Source: IIICB1 sp035968095
Lineage (GTDB): Bacteria > Cyanobacteriota > Cyanobacteriia > Cyanobacteriales > SIO1D9
Assembly: GCA_035968095.1 (NCBI GenBank)
Contig: JAWQFW010000261.1
Coordinates: 1-7,138, forward strand
Reading direction: 5' to 3'
Length of the DNA: 7,138 nt
Part shown: positions 1 through 5,049 of the stretch, piece by piece
Numbering within the stretch: position 1 is the stretch's first letter
Layout of the letters: every line of letters begins with the position of its first letter
Made by a program: the position numbers and the translations under genes
Notes under the pieces: generated by a model
What the model saw: the letters and a program-made list of their open reading frames with translations, nothing else
What the model was told of the DNA's origin: nothing
The model's database searches: none

Positions 1-16
1 GTCCCCAGTCCCCAAA
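1..16. repeat. End of a heptamer (STRR-type) repeat array
   Basis: The first 16 bases read GT, then CCCCAGT, then CCCCAAA. This is the same 7 bp unit as the array at the right edge of the window. It looks like the tail of an array that continues left of the window. Short tandemly repeated repetitive heptamers of this type are known from cyanobacterial intergenic DNA. Only two units are visible, so the call leans on the match to the other two loci here. Confidence 0.6.
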
Positions 17-73
17 GATAACATTTCTATAAAGTAAATATCCCCACAACTGGAAACAAGCTAAAATAAATCG

Positions 74-87
74 TATACGTTTGTACT
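74..87 (+). promoter_or_regulatory. Candidate LexA (SOS) box upstream of recA
   Basis: TATACGTTTGTACT fits the cyanobacterial LexA consensus RGTACNNNDGTWCB, as I remember it from Anabaena work, at 9 of 11 informative positions. The right half TGTACT is perfect; the left half keeps TAC but lacks RG. It lies about 130 bp before the recA start and about 25 bp before a candidate -35. The inference is control of recA by LexA. Cyanobacteria differ on this point (Synechocystis LexA is not a classical SOS repressor), so the site is only a candidate. Confidence 0.4.
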
Positions 88-112
88 ATAAAATGCTAAT
101 TTCTGGAAAAGA

Positions 113-140
113 TTGACTCAAACTTCAACATTTGTAGATT
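113..140 (+). promoter_or_regulatory. Candidate recA promoter
   Basis: TTGACT at 113-118 is a 5/6 match to a sigma-70 -35 box. It is followed after 16 bp by TAGATT at 135-140, a 4/6 match to a -10 box. This would place the start of transcription near 147 and give a leader of about 70 nt. A TATAAA at 87-92 and a TAGAAT at 148-153 are alternative -10 boxes without a good partner. Confidence 0.3.
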
Positions 141-215
141 GAGCGTCTAGAATAGAAACGGATTGTAGAGAAAATCCAACCACCAACTGATATTTAGTAA
201 ATTTTTGAGGCGTTA

Positions 216-1289
216 ATGGCTACAAATATCACTACGATTACTAATAGTCCTGAAAAAGAAAAAGCACTTAACTTAGTTCTTAATCAAATCGAACGCAGTT
301 TCGGTAAAGGTTCGATTATGCGTCTGGGAGATGCGACTCGGATGCGAGTGGAAACAATCCCCAGTGGAGCGCTAACCTTAGATTTAGCATTAGGTGGCGG
401 AATTCCCAAAGGTCGGATTGTGGAAATTTACGGACCTGAAAGTGCAGGTAAAACCACTTTAGCGCTTCATGCTGTCGCTGAGGTACAGAAAGCTGGCGGT
501 GTTGCAGCCTTTGTTGATGCGGAACACGCATTAGACCCAGCATATTCTTCGGTTTTAGGGGTTGATATCGCAAATTTGCTGGTTTCGCAGCCGGATACAG
601 GTGAGTCAGCGTTAGAAATTGTCGATCAGTTAGTGCGATCGGCAGCCGTTGATATTGTAGTTATAGACTCGGTAGCAGCGCTAACACCGCGTGCGGAAAT
701 TGAGGGGGAAATGGGCGATACTCAAGTGGGTTTACAAGCTCGCTTGATGAGTAAAGCTTTGCGGAAAATTGCTGGTAATATTGGGAAGTCTGGCTGTACG
801 GTGATTTTCCTGAACCAGTTACGGCAAAAAATTGGGATTACTTATGGTAGTCCGGAAGTGACTACGGGTGGTAATGCGCTGAAGTTTTATGCTTCGGTAC
901 GTTTAGATATTCGTCGTATTCAAACTTTGAAGAAAGGAAGTGAGGGCGAGTATGGGATTCGTGCGAAAGTTAAAGTAGCTAAAAATAAGATTGCTCCTCC
1001 TTTCCGAATTGCTGAATTTGATATTATTTTCGGTCAAGGAATTTCGCGGATGGGATGTATGCTGGATTTGGCGGAACAAACTGGCGTAGTTAATCGCAAG
1101 GGAGCTTGGTATAGTTACGAAGGTGATAATATTTCCCAAGGTCGGGATAATGCGGTGAAGTATTTGGACGAAAACCCGGAAGTTGCGGCAGAAATTGAGC
1201 AAAAAGTACGCGAACAGTTAGATTTGGGTGCAATTGTTCCTGCTAATTCGGTGACTCGTGGGGATGAGGATTCTCAAGAAGAAGAGTAA
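216..1289 (+). CDS. recA: RecA recombinase
   Basis: RecA forms ATP-dependent filaments on single-stranded DNA. It catalyses homologous pairing and strand exchange, and it stimulates LexA-type self-cleavage in SOS systems. The 357-residue product has the usual RecA length and is complete. Visible landmarks are Walker A GPESAGKT at 73-80, the catalytic region DAEHALDP at 101-108 with Glu103, Walker B IVVIDS at 147-152, and loop L1 around EIEGEMGD at 161-168. Loop L2 and the signature lie at about 202-234 (KIGITYGSPEVTTGGN, then ALKFYASVRLDIRR). The C-terminus is acidic (GDEDSQEEE), as expected for the autoregulatory tail. The ATG has GAGG five bases upstream (207-210). No intein interrupts the frame. 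It stands alone on this strand and converges on the FHA gene. A LexA-like site lies upstream. The identification is secure. Confidence 0.99.
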   Translation: MATNITTITNSPEKEKALNLVLNQIERSFGKGSIMRLGDATRMRVETIPSGALTLDLALGGGIPKGRIVEIYGPESAGKTTLALHAVAEVQKAGGVAAFVDAEHALDPAYSSVLGVDIANLLVSQPDTGESALEIVDQLVRSAAVDIVVIDSVAALTPRAEIEGEMGDTQVGLQARLMSKALRKIAGNIGKSGCTVIFLNQLRQKIGITYGSPEVTTGGNALKFYASVRLDIRRIQTLKKGSEGEYGIRAKVKVAKNKIAPPFRIAEFDIIFGQGISRMGCMLDLAEQTGVVNRKGAWYSYEGDNISQGRDNAVKYLDENPEVAAEIEQKVREQLDLGAIVPANSVTRGDEDSQEEE

Positions 1290-1304
1290 AATCAAGAGGT
1301 GAAA

Positions 1305-1355
1305 GGCGATCGCGCAACGACAATGTTTCTCTGAGCCGATCGCCACTTTTGGTGG
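1305..1355. terminator. Inverted repeats between convergent recA and FHA gene
   Basis: Between the two stop codons, GGCGATCG (1305-1312) can pair with CGATCGCC (1337-1344), an 8 bp stem with a 24 nt loop. Next to it is a small CCAC/GTGG hairpin (1343-1346 with 1352-1355) around a T-rich loop; the two share bases and exclude each other. There is no clear U tract on either strand, so a bidirectional terminator is an inference from position. The left arm contains a HIP1 octamer (1306-1313), which makes the pairing partly a by-product of that common palindrome. Confidence 0.35.
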
Positions 1356-1371
1356 TAAGATTCTCAGTTAG

Positions 1372-2064
1372 TTACTTTTGTTGTTCAAAGAAACGATCTA
1401 ACATTTGCGATCGCTGTTTCTGAGTTAAATTTAGTTCTGCTTCCGGTGAGGAAGATGTTGGCGATCGCGGTTTCTTTTTCGGAAATAAATCTGTATCCTC
1501 TTCTTCACTTGCAGATGAGGATGGGATTTGTTGTGTAGATAATTTACCCGAATTTTCTGGACTCAATTTTGCTGAAACCTCTGGAGGAAGGAGATTTAAG
1601 CTTTGTACTTCTTCACAGAGGAAAAAAGAGAAAGTAATCGTACCCAGACGCACGCGATCGCCTTCTTTGAGTAAAATAGGTTCGTGGACAGCTTCGTGGT
1701 TGACATAAGTTCCATTTGTGCTATCTAAATCAACCAAGAAAAAACCTTGTTCATCCAGATATTTAATCGCTGCATGATGTCGAGATAACCGTTCGTCAAA
1801 AATTGAGAAAGCTAAATTTTTTGCTCGTCCAATCGTCCAAATTTTCTCTGGCTGAAAAATTTTCTGAGTTCTACCTTTTAATAAATTAGTAACTAAATAA
1901 ACTTGTTCTTTTTCCACCATTCCTACCACATATTGCGGCGAAAAATGGAGAAAACTACGGTTTTTTGTATTTTCTAACTGAAGAATTTCATCGAGCAAAC
2001 CACGATTATGCTCGTAAAGCTTCAAAAAAACTTGATACAAACCCAAACGATGTTCTATTTCCAT
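1372..2064 (-). CDS. FHA-domain protein of unknown partner
   Basis: FHA domains bind phosphothreonine peptides and link Ser/Thr kinases to their targets. This 230-residue protein has one FHA domain at about 55-150 with all the key positions: Gly79-Arg80 (TIGR), Ser94-Arg95-His96 (LSRHHAAI) and Asn117-Gly118 (STNGTYVN). The N-terminal ~50 residues look helical and resemble no domain I recognise. The C-terminal ~80 residues are low-complexity: a Ser/Glu/Asp stretch (182-192), then a Lys/Pro/Arg stretch (196-202), then a Gln/Lys/Arg-rich end. This fits a flexible tail. There is no signal peptide or membrane segment, so it is probably cytoplasmic. The ATG lacks a strong ribosome site; only AGG lies close upstream. 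It converges on recA and has no partner gene beside it, so its kinase and ligand are unknown. The domain is certain, the role is not. Confidence 0.9.
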   Translation of the reverse strand: MEIEHRLGLYQVFLKLYEHNRGLLDEILQLENTKNRSFLHFSPQYVVGMVEKEQVYLVTNLLKGRTQKIFQPEKIWTIGRAKNLAFSIFDERLSRHHAAIKYLDEQGFFLVDLDSTNGTYVNHEAVHEPILLKEGDRVRLGTITFSFFLCEEVQSLNLLPPEVSAKLSPENSGKLSTQQIPSSSASEEEDTDLFPKKKPRSPTSSSPEAELNLTQKQRSQMLDRFFEQQK

Positions 2065-2363
2065 AACCTAGGACGAACAAGGGTGACATTAACAACGTAA
2101 ATTTAAATTAGCAAATAGCGCCAGAGATGACATTACTAAAGACAGTTAAAACATTTTTGAATCGGGAACAAGAGTATCCTAATCGCTACTTCCTGAAAAC
2201 ATTTTTTAATCAGGAGTAGGAGGATCTTGCTTGCTAGTCGGCAAAAAAATTCTTCATTGTTCATACCTGAAGATTATCTTAATTGCTAACCCCTCAAGAT
2301 CGTCTTAGAAATACTGTAACTAACACAAACAAAGTAATTAACTTAGTCAATAACCAAGAAAAA
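2065..2363. other. 299 bp gene-free stretch with two very short open frames
   Basis: This stretch separates the FHA gene from the upstream DUF3493-type gene on the same strand, so any FHA-gene promoter should lie here; I see none that is convincing. On the plus strand there is a 30-codon frame from ATG 2127 to TAG 2219. Its stop overlaps an AGGAGG (2218-2223). Seven bases further, TTG 2231 opens a 25-codon hydrophobic frame ending at TAG 2308. Neither resembles a protein I know. Both may be chance, and the first is largely built on a direct repeat. Confidence 0.3.
2148..2215. repeat. 20 bp direct repeat, 48 bp apart
   Basis: The segments 2148-2167 and 2196-2215 match at 18 of 20 positions (AAAACATTTTT, then G/T, AATC, A/G, GGA). 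The spacing is 48 bp, and a weaker match continues for about 13 bases after each copy. This looks like a decayed tandem duplication of a 48 bp unit. The second copy also contains the right arm of a 6 bp inverted repeat, TCCTGA (2191-2196) with TCAGGA (2210-2215). Confidence 0.6.
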
Positions 2364-2639
2364 TTAGCCCCGGCGTTCCACATCATTTTCCCAACGAAAC
2401 AGAAAAATCATCAACGCCACCACCCCAACTTGCAAAGCAAAATTAGGTAAAGCCGTACCCACATCCCTACCTGCGGCTAACTGCGCCAAAAAAACTACCG
2501 CACCAATCAAGCCCGAAGCCCCGAAAGCGAAATAGATAAATTTCCGTAAACCTCGGTAAGGTGCTTTCGCCTCTGCTTTCAGCCTAGCGTATTTTTCGGG
2601 ATCGAGTTTACTTCCTGGTGGTTTGCGTTTTTCTGCCAT
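2364..2639 (-). CDS. DUF3493-type small membrane protein (LPA1/Rep27-like)
   Basis: The product has 91 residues. A basic, soluble N-terminus carries the conserved block KLDPEKYARLKAEAKAPYRG at 11-30. Two hydrophobic segments follow at about 33-55 and 64-82, and the end is charged (RWENDVERRG). From memory this matches the cyanobacterial and plastid DUF3493 family, related to the C-terminal part of plant LPA1 and algal REP27, which act in photosystem II assembly or repair. Whether this short stand-alone form works in photosystem II is an inference; thylakoid membrane placement is likely. The ATG has no good ribosome site. It is divergent from the tRNA gene and lies 299 bp upstream of the FHA gene on the same strand, too far to claim an operon. 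Confidence 0.75.
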   Translation of the reverse strand: MAEKRKPPGSKLDPEKYARLKAEAKAPYRGLRKFIYFAFGASGLIGAVVFLAQLAAGRDVGTALPNFALQVGVVALMIFLFRWENDVERRG

Positions 2640-2733
2640 TGTTTAGCCAGTGGATTTTTGGTATATAGCTTTATTTTAGTCGTCTGCTGGCTTCGCGAAC
2701 TGAATCTGCCCAGTCAATCGCCAAAATTTGCGC

Positions 2734-2739
2734 TATGAT
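2734..2739 (+). promoter_or_regulatory. Candidate -10 box of the tRNA-Thr gene
   Basis: TATGAT ends 13 bp before the first base of the mature tRNA and matches TATAAT at 5 of 6 positions. The region 17 bp upstream does not hold a recognisable -35 box, so only the -10 is proposed. Transcription would start about 7 nt before the mature 5' end. Confidence 0.4.
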
Positions 2740-2752
2740 AGTTAACTGCAAT

Positions 2753-2824
2753 GCCGATGTAGCTCAGGGGTAGAGCATTCGATTCGTAATCGAATGGTCG
2801 TCGGTTCAATTCCGATCATCGGCT
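2753..2824 (+). tRNA. tRNA-Thr (anticodon CGT)
   Basis: A full 72 nt cloverleaf can be folded. The acceptor stem GCCGATG/CATCGGC has seven perfect pairs. The D stem is GCTC/GAGC, the anticodon stem TTCGA/TCGAA, the variable loop TGGTC, and the T stem GTCGG/CCGAT (one G-T pair) with loop TTCAATT. The anticodon loop TTCGTAA gives CGT, which reads ACG (Thr). The discriminator base is T. The 3' CCA is not encoded (the next bases are TTT) and must be added by tRNA nucleotidyltransferase, as is common in cyanobacteria. Confidence 0.97.
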
Positions 2825-2833
2825 TTTGAGAGT

Positions 2834-2935
2834 TTAGTAGAGTTCTTCCCAATGGGTACAATCTACATCTTGGTCAGGTTCCTGTTGTAGTTGTTGCTCA
2901 AATTCAGGGTCGAATTTAGCTTTTTCCCAGTAGAA
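2834..2935 (-). pseudogene. 3' remnant of an unrecognised gene
   Basis: On the minus strand, a 33-codon open stretch ends in TAA (2834-2836) and reads like the end of a real protein. It is acidic and Gln-rich with three aromatic-flanked spots (FYWEKAKFDPEFEQQL near its start, THWEELY at the end). It has no ATG, GTG or TTG start. An in-frame TAA (2936-2938) precedes it, only three bases before the GC-rich palindrome at 2942. The simplest reading is a gene whose 5' part was lost when the palindrome or a rearrangement arrived. I do not recognise the family. It could also be a chance frame. Confidence 0.45.
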
Positions 2936-2941
2936 TTATTC

Positions 2942-2966
2942 GGGGCAACCACGGGGGGATTGCCCC
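2942..2966. repeat. GC-rich palindrome (dispersed-repeat type)
   Basis: GGGGCAA (2942-2948) and TTGCCCC (2960-2966) form a perfect 7 bp stem around an 11 nt loop containing six G. It sits between the pgeF stop and the gene remnant, in otherwise AT-rich DNA. From memory, similar GTAGGGGCAA...TTGCCCC palindromes are scattered in many copies through cyanobacterial genomes. It might act as an RNA hairpin at the 3' end of the pgeF transcript, but no U tract follows. Confidence 0.6.
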
Positions 2967-3014
2967 TACGTTGAAATTGGAGAAATACAACGGGAAAAAT
3001 GTCAAGAAAATTTA

Positions 3015-3836
3015 TTATTTGCTGACAATTCCTGACCATTGAACTTTCTTTTGTTTGCTGCGACGATAGGAAAAGAAATGTTCTGGTTGCTGATAGGTAC
3101 AAAATGGCGCGATCGCCATTTGCTCGTTTCTCAATCCTAACTGCTCTAGTTGAATCTGGTTGATCCGTCGCACGTCGATTTTGACTTTCCCTGGCTGGGA
3201 ATCAGGAAATAAGGGAGAATCAGCTAATTCGGCTAATTGAATCAACATTTTTTCCTTGTCATTTGCGTCGGTTTGTGGTATTATGCTTGCACCTATTTCG
3301 GCGGCGACGGTTTCGGAGACTTGATAAACTTCTCCAGCGATCGCGGGACCCATCGCTACCAGCAAATCTTCGCGAGAACTGCCAAAACTCAGAAAACGCG
3401 CGATCGCCACGGGAACGATTTTTTGCGCCGTCCCGCGCCAACCAGCATGAACTCCGGCGACTTTTCCAGTGACGCGATCGGCGATTAAAATTGGGGTACA
3501 ATCAGCAGAAGCTACCCAAACTGATTCTAGAGATTTATTGGTAATAATCCCATCGCCAGGAGCATAAATTTCCTCAGTTTTGGACGCAATTTCTGTTTCG
3601 ATTTCTGTAGGAGTTAAAACCGCGTTACCGTGAACTTGTTTGAGTCGATAAGCTGTTGCTTTTGGCTGGAAAATCTCGGTTAGTTGTTGGGGAGAAAAAG
3701 AGTCAAATTGTTGAGTAAAAAAGCCATGTTGCCAATCAGCTAAAAGACTACAAGTTAAATAAGGCAAACCTCGCCAATTTTGCCACTGCCAACTAGGAGT
3801 TAAAGTTTGGGGATTAGAAATAGAATTAGAAAGCAA
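3015..3836 (-). CDS. pgeF: Peptidoglycan editing factor PgeF (YfiH/laccase-domain family)
   Basis: PgeF-family enzymes are cytoplasmic. They are reported to prevent wrong amino acids, such as Ser in place of L-Ala, from persisting at position one of the peptidoglycan stem. Relatives have purine nucleoside-processing activity. The 273-residue product shows the whole fold. Metal-site residues are His69 (KQVHGN), Cys113 (SADCTPILI) and His130 (GVHAGWRGT). GPAIAGEVYQV follows at 164-173, then a C-terminal DVRRINQIQLEQLGL at 221-235, and CTY with FFSYRRS at 246-260. There is no signal peptide. The start is TTG (3834-3836): no ATG, GTG or other better start exists before residue 162, and a GAGG lies 8 bases upstream. 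It is divergent from birA across 143 bp. The first ~25 residues are not conserved family sequence, so the exact start is the only weak point. Confidence 0.93.
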   Translation of the reverse strand: MLSNSISNPQTLTPSWQWQNWRGLPYLTCSLLADWQHGFFTQQFDSFSPQQLTEIFQPKATAYRLKQVHGNAVLTPTEIETEIASKTEEIYAPGDGIITNKSLESVWVASADCTPILIADRVTGKVAGVHAGWRGTAQKIVPVAIARFLSFGSSREDLLVAMGPAIAGEVYQVSETVAAEIGASIIPQTDANDKEKMLIQLAELADSPLFPDSQPGKVKIDVRRINQIQLEQLGLRNEQMAIAPFCTYQQPEHFFSYRRSKQKKVQWSGIVSK

Positions 3837-3844
3837 ATATCTTA

Positions 3845-3848
3845 CCTC
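3845..3848 (-). promoter_or_regulatory. Ribosome binding site supporting the TTG start of pgeF
   Basis: GAGG on the minus strand ends 8 bases before the TTG at 3836. It is the only purine-rich motif near the 5' end of this frame, and no ATG or GTG lies in frame nearby. It therefore decides in favour of TTG. Confidence 0.55.
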
Positions 3849-3861
3849 AAAATCAAATTTA

Positions 3862-3902
3862 ACTAGCTTTTTTTTGCTGAAACCAAACTAAAAAAAGTTA
3901 GT
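3862..3902. repeat. Inverted repeat in the pgeF-birA divergent region
   Basis: ACTAGCTTTTTTT (3862-3874) and AAAAAAAGTTAGT (3890-3902) pair at 12 of 13 positions around a 15 nt loop. The arms are mainly a T tract facing an A tract. It lies upstream of both genes and could be a bent or cruciform-prone regulatory site. A chance pairing of A/T tracts is the alternative. Confidence 0.4.
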
Positions 3903-3979
3903 AACTTCTCAACCGCGAAAACGAGCGCAAAAAGTTAAATCTATCCTAACCTATTTAAGCAAAATTTAGTGAACTAACA

Positions 3980-4783
3980 GTGGCATTCGATCGACAAAAA
4001 TTTTTCACTCAGTTAGACAAATTGTCTCCCGCAGGACAAAAATACGAGATTCCGCTTCATAACTTCGCTAAAGTTAGTTCAACCAACCAAACACTTTGGC
4101 AAATCTTAGAAACAGGTGCAACTACTCCTAGAATAGTTATAGCCGAACAGCAAACTGGAGGTAAAGGACAGTGGGGGCGATCGTGGGTTTCGGAAGTTGG
4201 CGGATTATATCTTTCTCTGGCTTTATCTCCGCATATTCCGGCGAGAAATAGCGCCCATTTGACGATTATTTCTGCTTGGGGAATAGCGAATAGTTTACGA
4301 AATTATCAGATTCCGGTATTAATAAAGTGGTCGAATGATTTAATTTTGTCAGGACGAAAACTTGGCGGTATTCTCACTGAAACTCGCGTTCAACAAGAGA
4401 ATATTAATCGCGCAATTATTGGTGTCGGAATTAATTGGGAAAATACGGTTCCCGAAACGGGGATAAGTTTGCAATCTTTTTCCGAAAAGCAAGAGACAAT
4501 TTTGCTTGATTCGTTGGAAGATTTAGCAGCAATTGTCGTTACGGGAATTTTAGCGGCATTTCGCGATTATGCGTTATTAGGAATCGAAAAAATTTTAGCT
4601 AATTACTCGGAATTATTAGTTAATTTGGGGATGAAAGTATTTATTGATGATTCTCCGGGAATTATAGTTGGAGTTACTGGGAAAGGTGAACTTCGCATTC
4701 GGTTATTTTCTCAAGGTGCAAGTACAGAAGTGGCGATCGCTCCAGGTACAATTCAACTTGGTTATGATTTTACTGGTGATTAG
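3980..4783 (+). CDS. birA: Biotin-[acetyl-CoA-carboxylase] ligase, monofunctional
   Basis: The enzyme makes biotinyl-5'-AMP and transfers biotin to the lysine of the carboxyl-carrier subunit of acetyl-CoA carboxylase, feeding fatty acid synthesis in the cytoplasm. At 267 residues it has the catalytic and C-terminal domains but no N-terminal winged helix, so it cannot act as the E. coli-type DNA-binding repressor. Motifs are SSTN at 33-36, the biotin/AMP loop GGKGQWGRSW at 60-69, KWSNDL at 116-121 followed by KLGG at 127-130, and IGVGINW at 147-153. The small C-terminal beta domain is at about 226-260. The start is GTG; there is no ATG before residue 218 and no clear ribosome site. The last three codons and the TAG stop (Thr-Gly-Asp-stop) lie inside a heptamer repeat array, so the repeat appears to have rewritten the C-terminus. 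It is convergent with ftsI. Confidence 0.95.
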   Translation: MAFDRQKFFTQLDKLSPAGQKYEIPLHNFAKVSSTNQTLWQILETGATTPRIVIAEQQTGGKGQWGRSWVSEVGGLYLSLALSPHIPARNSAHLTIISAWGIANSLRNYQIPVLIKWSNDLILSGRKLGGILTETRVQQENINRAIIGVGINWENTVPETGISLQSFSEKQETILLDSLEDLAAIVVTGILAAFRDYALLGIEKILANYSELLVNLGMKVFIDDSPGIIVGVTGKGELRIRLFSQGASTEVAIAPGTIQLGYDFTGD

Positions 4784-4806
4784 TGACTGGGGATTGGTGA
4801 CTGGGA
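4772..4806 (-). repeat. Five inverted STRR heptamers overlapping the birA 3' end
   Basis: Five consecutive units run from 4772 to 4806 in the plus-strand form A(C/T)T(G/A)G(T/G)(G/A). Their complements are units such as CACCAGT, CCCCAGT and CACCAAT, the same words as the array at 7093-7138. The first two units contain the last codons and stop of birA. Confidence 0.8.
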
Positions 4807-4812
4807 AGATAT

Positions 4813-4866
4813 GGGGGAAACGGGGGACACGGAGGAAACGGGGGACACGGAGGAAACGGAGGACAC
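4813..4866 (+). repeat. Purine-rich 9 bp tandem array (6 units)
   Basis: Six contiguous 9 bp units follow GG(A/G)GGA(A/C)AC. Units ending AAAC and ACAC alternate strictly, so the true period may be 18 bp. The strand is very G-rich, with G runs of 5, 5 and 5 bases. Confidence 0.85.
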
Positions 4867-4900
4867 GGGAGAGTATCAGACTATCGCTGTTTATTTCCAA

Positions 4901-5026
4901 TTCCTCCAATTCCTCCAATTCCTCCAACACTTCCAACACTTCCAATTCCTCCAATTCCTCCAATTCCTCCAATTCCTCCAACACTTCCAACACTTCCAAT
5001 TCCTCCAACACTTCCAATTCCTCCAA
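4901..5026 (+). repeat. Pyrimidine-rich 9 bp tandem array (14 units)
   Basis: Fourteen contiguous 9 bp units are of two exact types only, A = TTCCTCCAA and B = CACTTCCAA, in the order AAABBAAAABBABA. There is no divergence within a type, which points to recent expansion or ongoing homogenisation. A partial unit precedes it (4894-4900). Because the period is a multiple of three, it stays open in several frames on both strands, which creates false Ser/Asn and Leu/Glu open frames. Confidence 0.95.
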
Positions 5027-5049
5027 TACCCCTAATTACCAATCACCAA

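Noticed and set aside
216..1289. Intein or insertion in recA
   Set aside because: The frame is continuous, 357 residues, with normal spacing between Walker A, Walker B and loop L2.
2863..3102. 79-codon minus-strand frame running through the palindrome
   Set aside because: It overlaps the 3' end of pgeF in another frame, translates the palindrome, and has low-complexity Asn/Ser content. The neighbouring frame (2834-2935) looks more protein-like.
3237..3501. Several arginine-rich or short open frames on both strands
   Set aside because: They lie wholly inside pgeF in other frames. Their composition is a shadow of pgeF codons and the HIP1 sites.
4703..4783. Frameshifted or truncated birA
   Set aside because: All catalytic motifs and the C-terminal domain are complete. 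Only the last three residues appear to come from the repeat.
4813..4869. G-quadruplex in the purine-rich arm
   Set aside because: Only four runs of three or more G occur, and two of the loops are 13 and 22 nt, so it does not meet the usual pattern. A two-layer quadruplex remains possible but unsupported.
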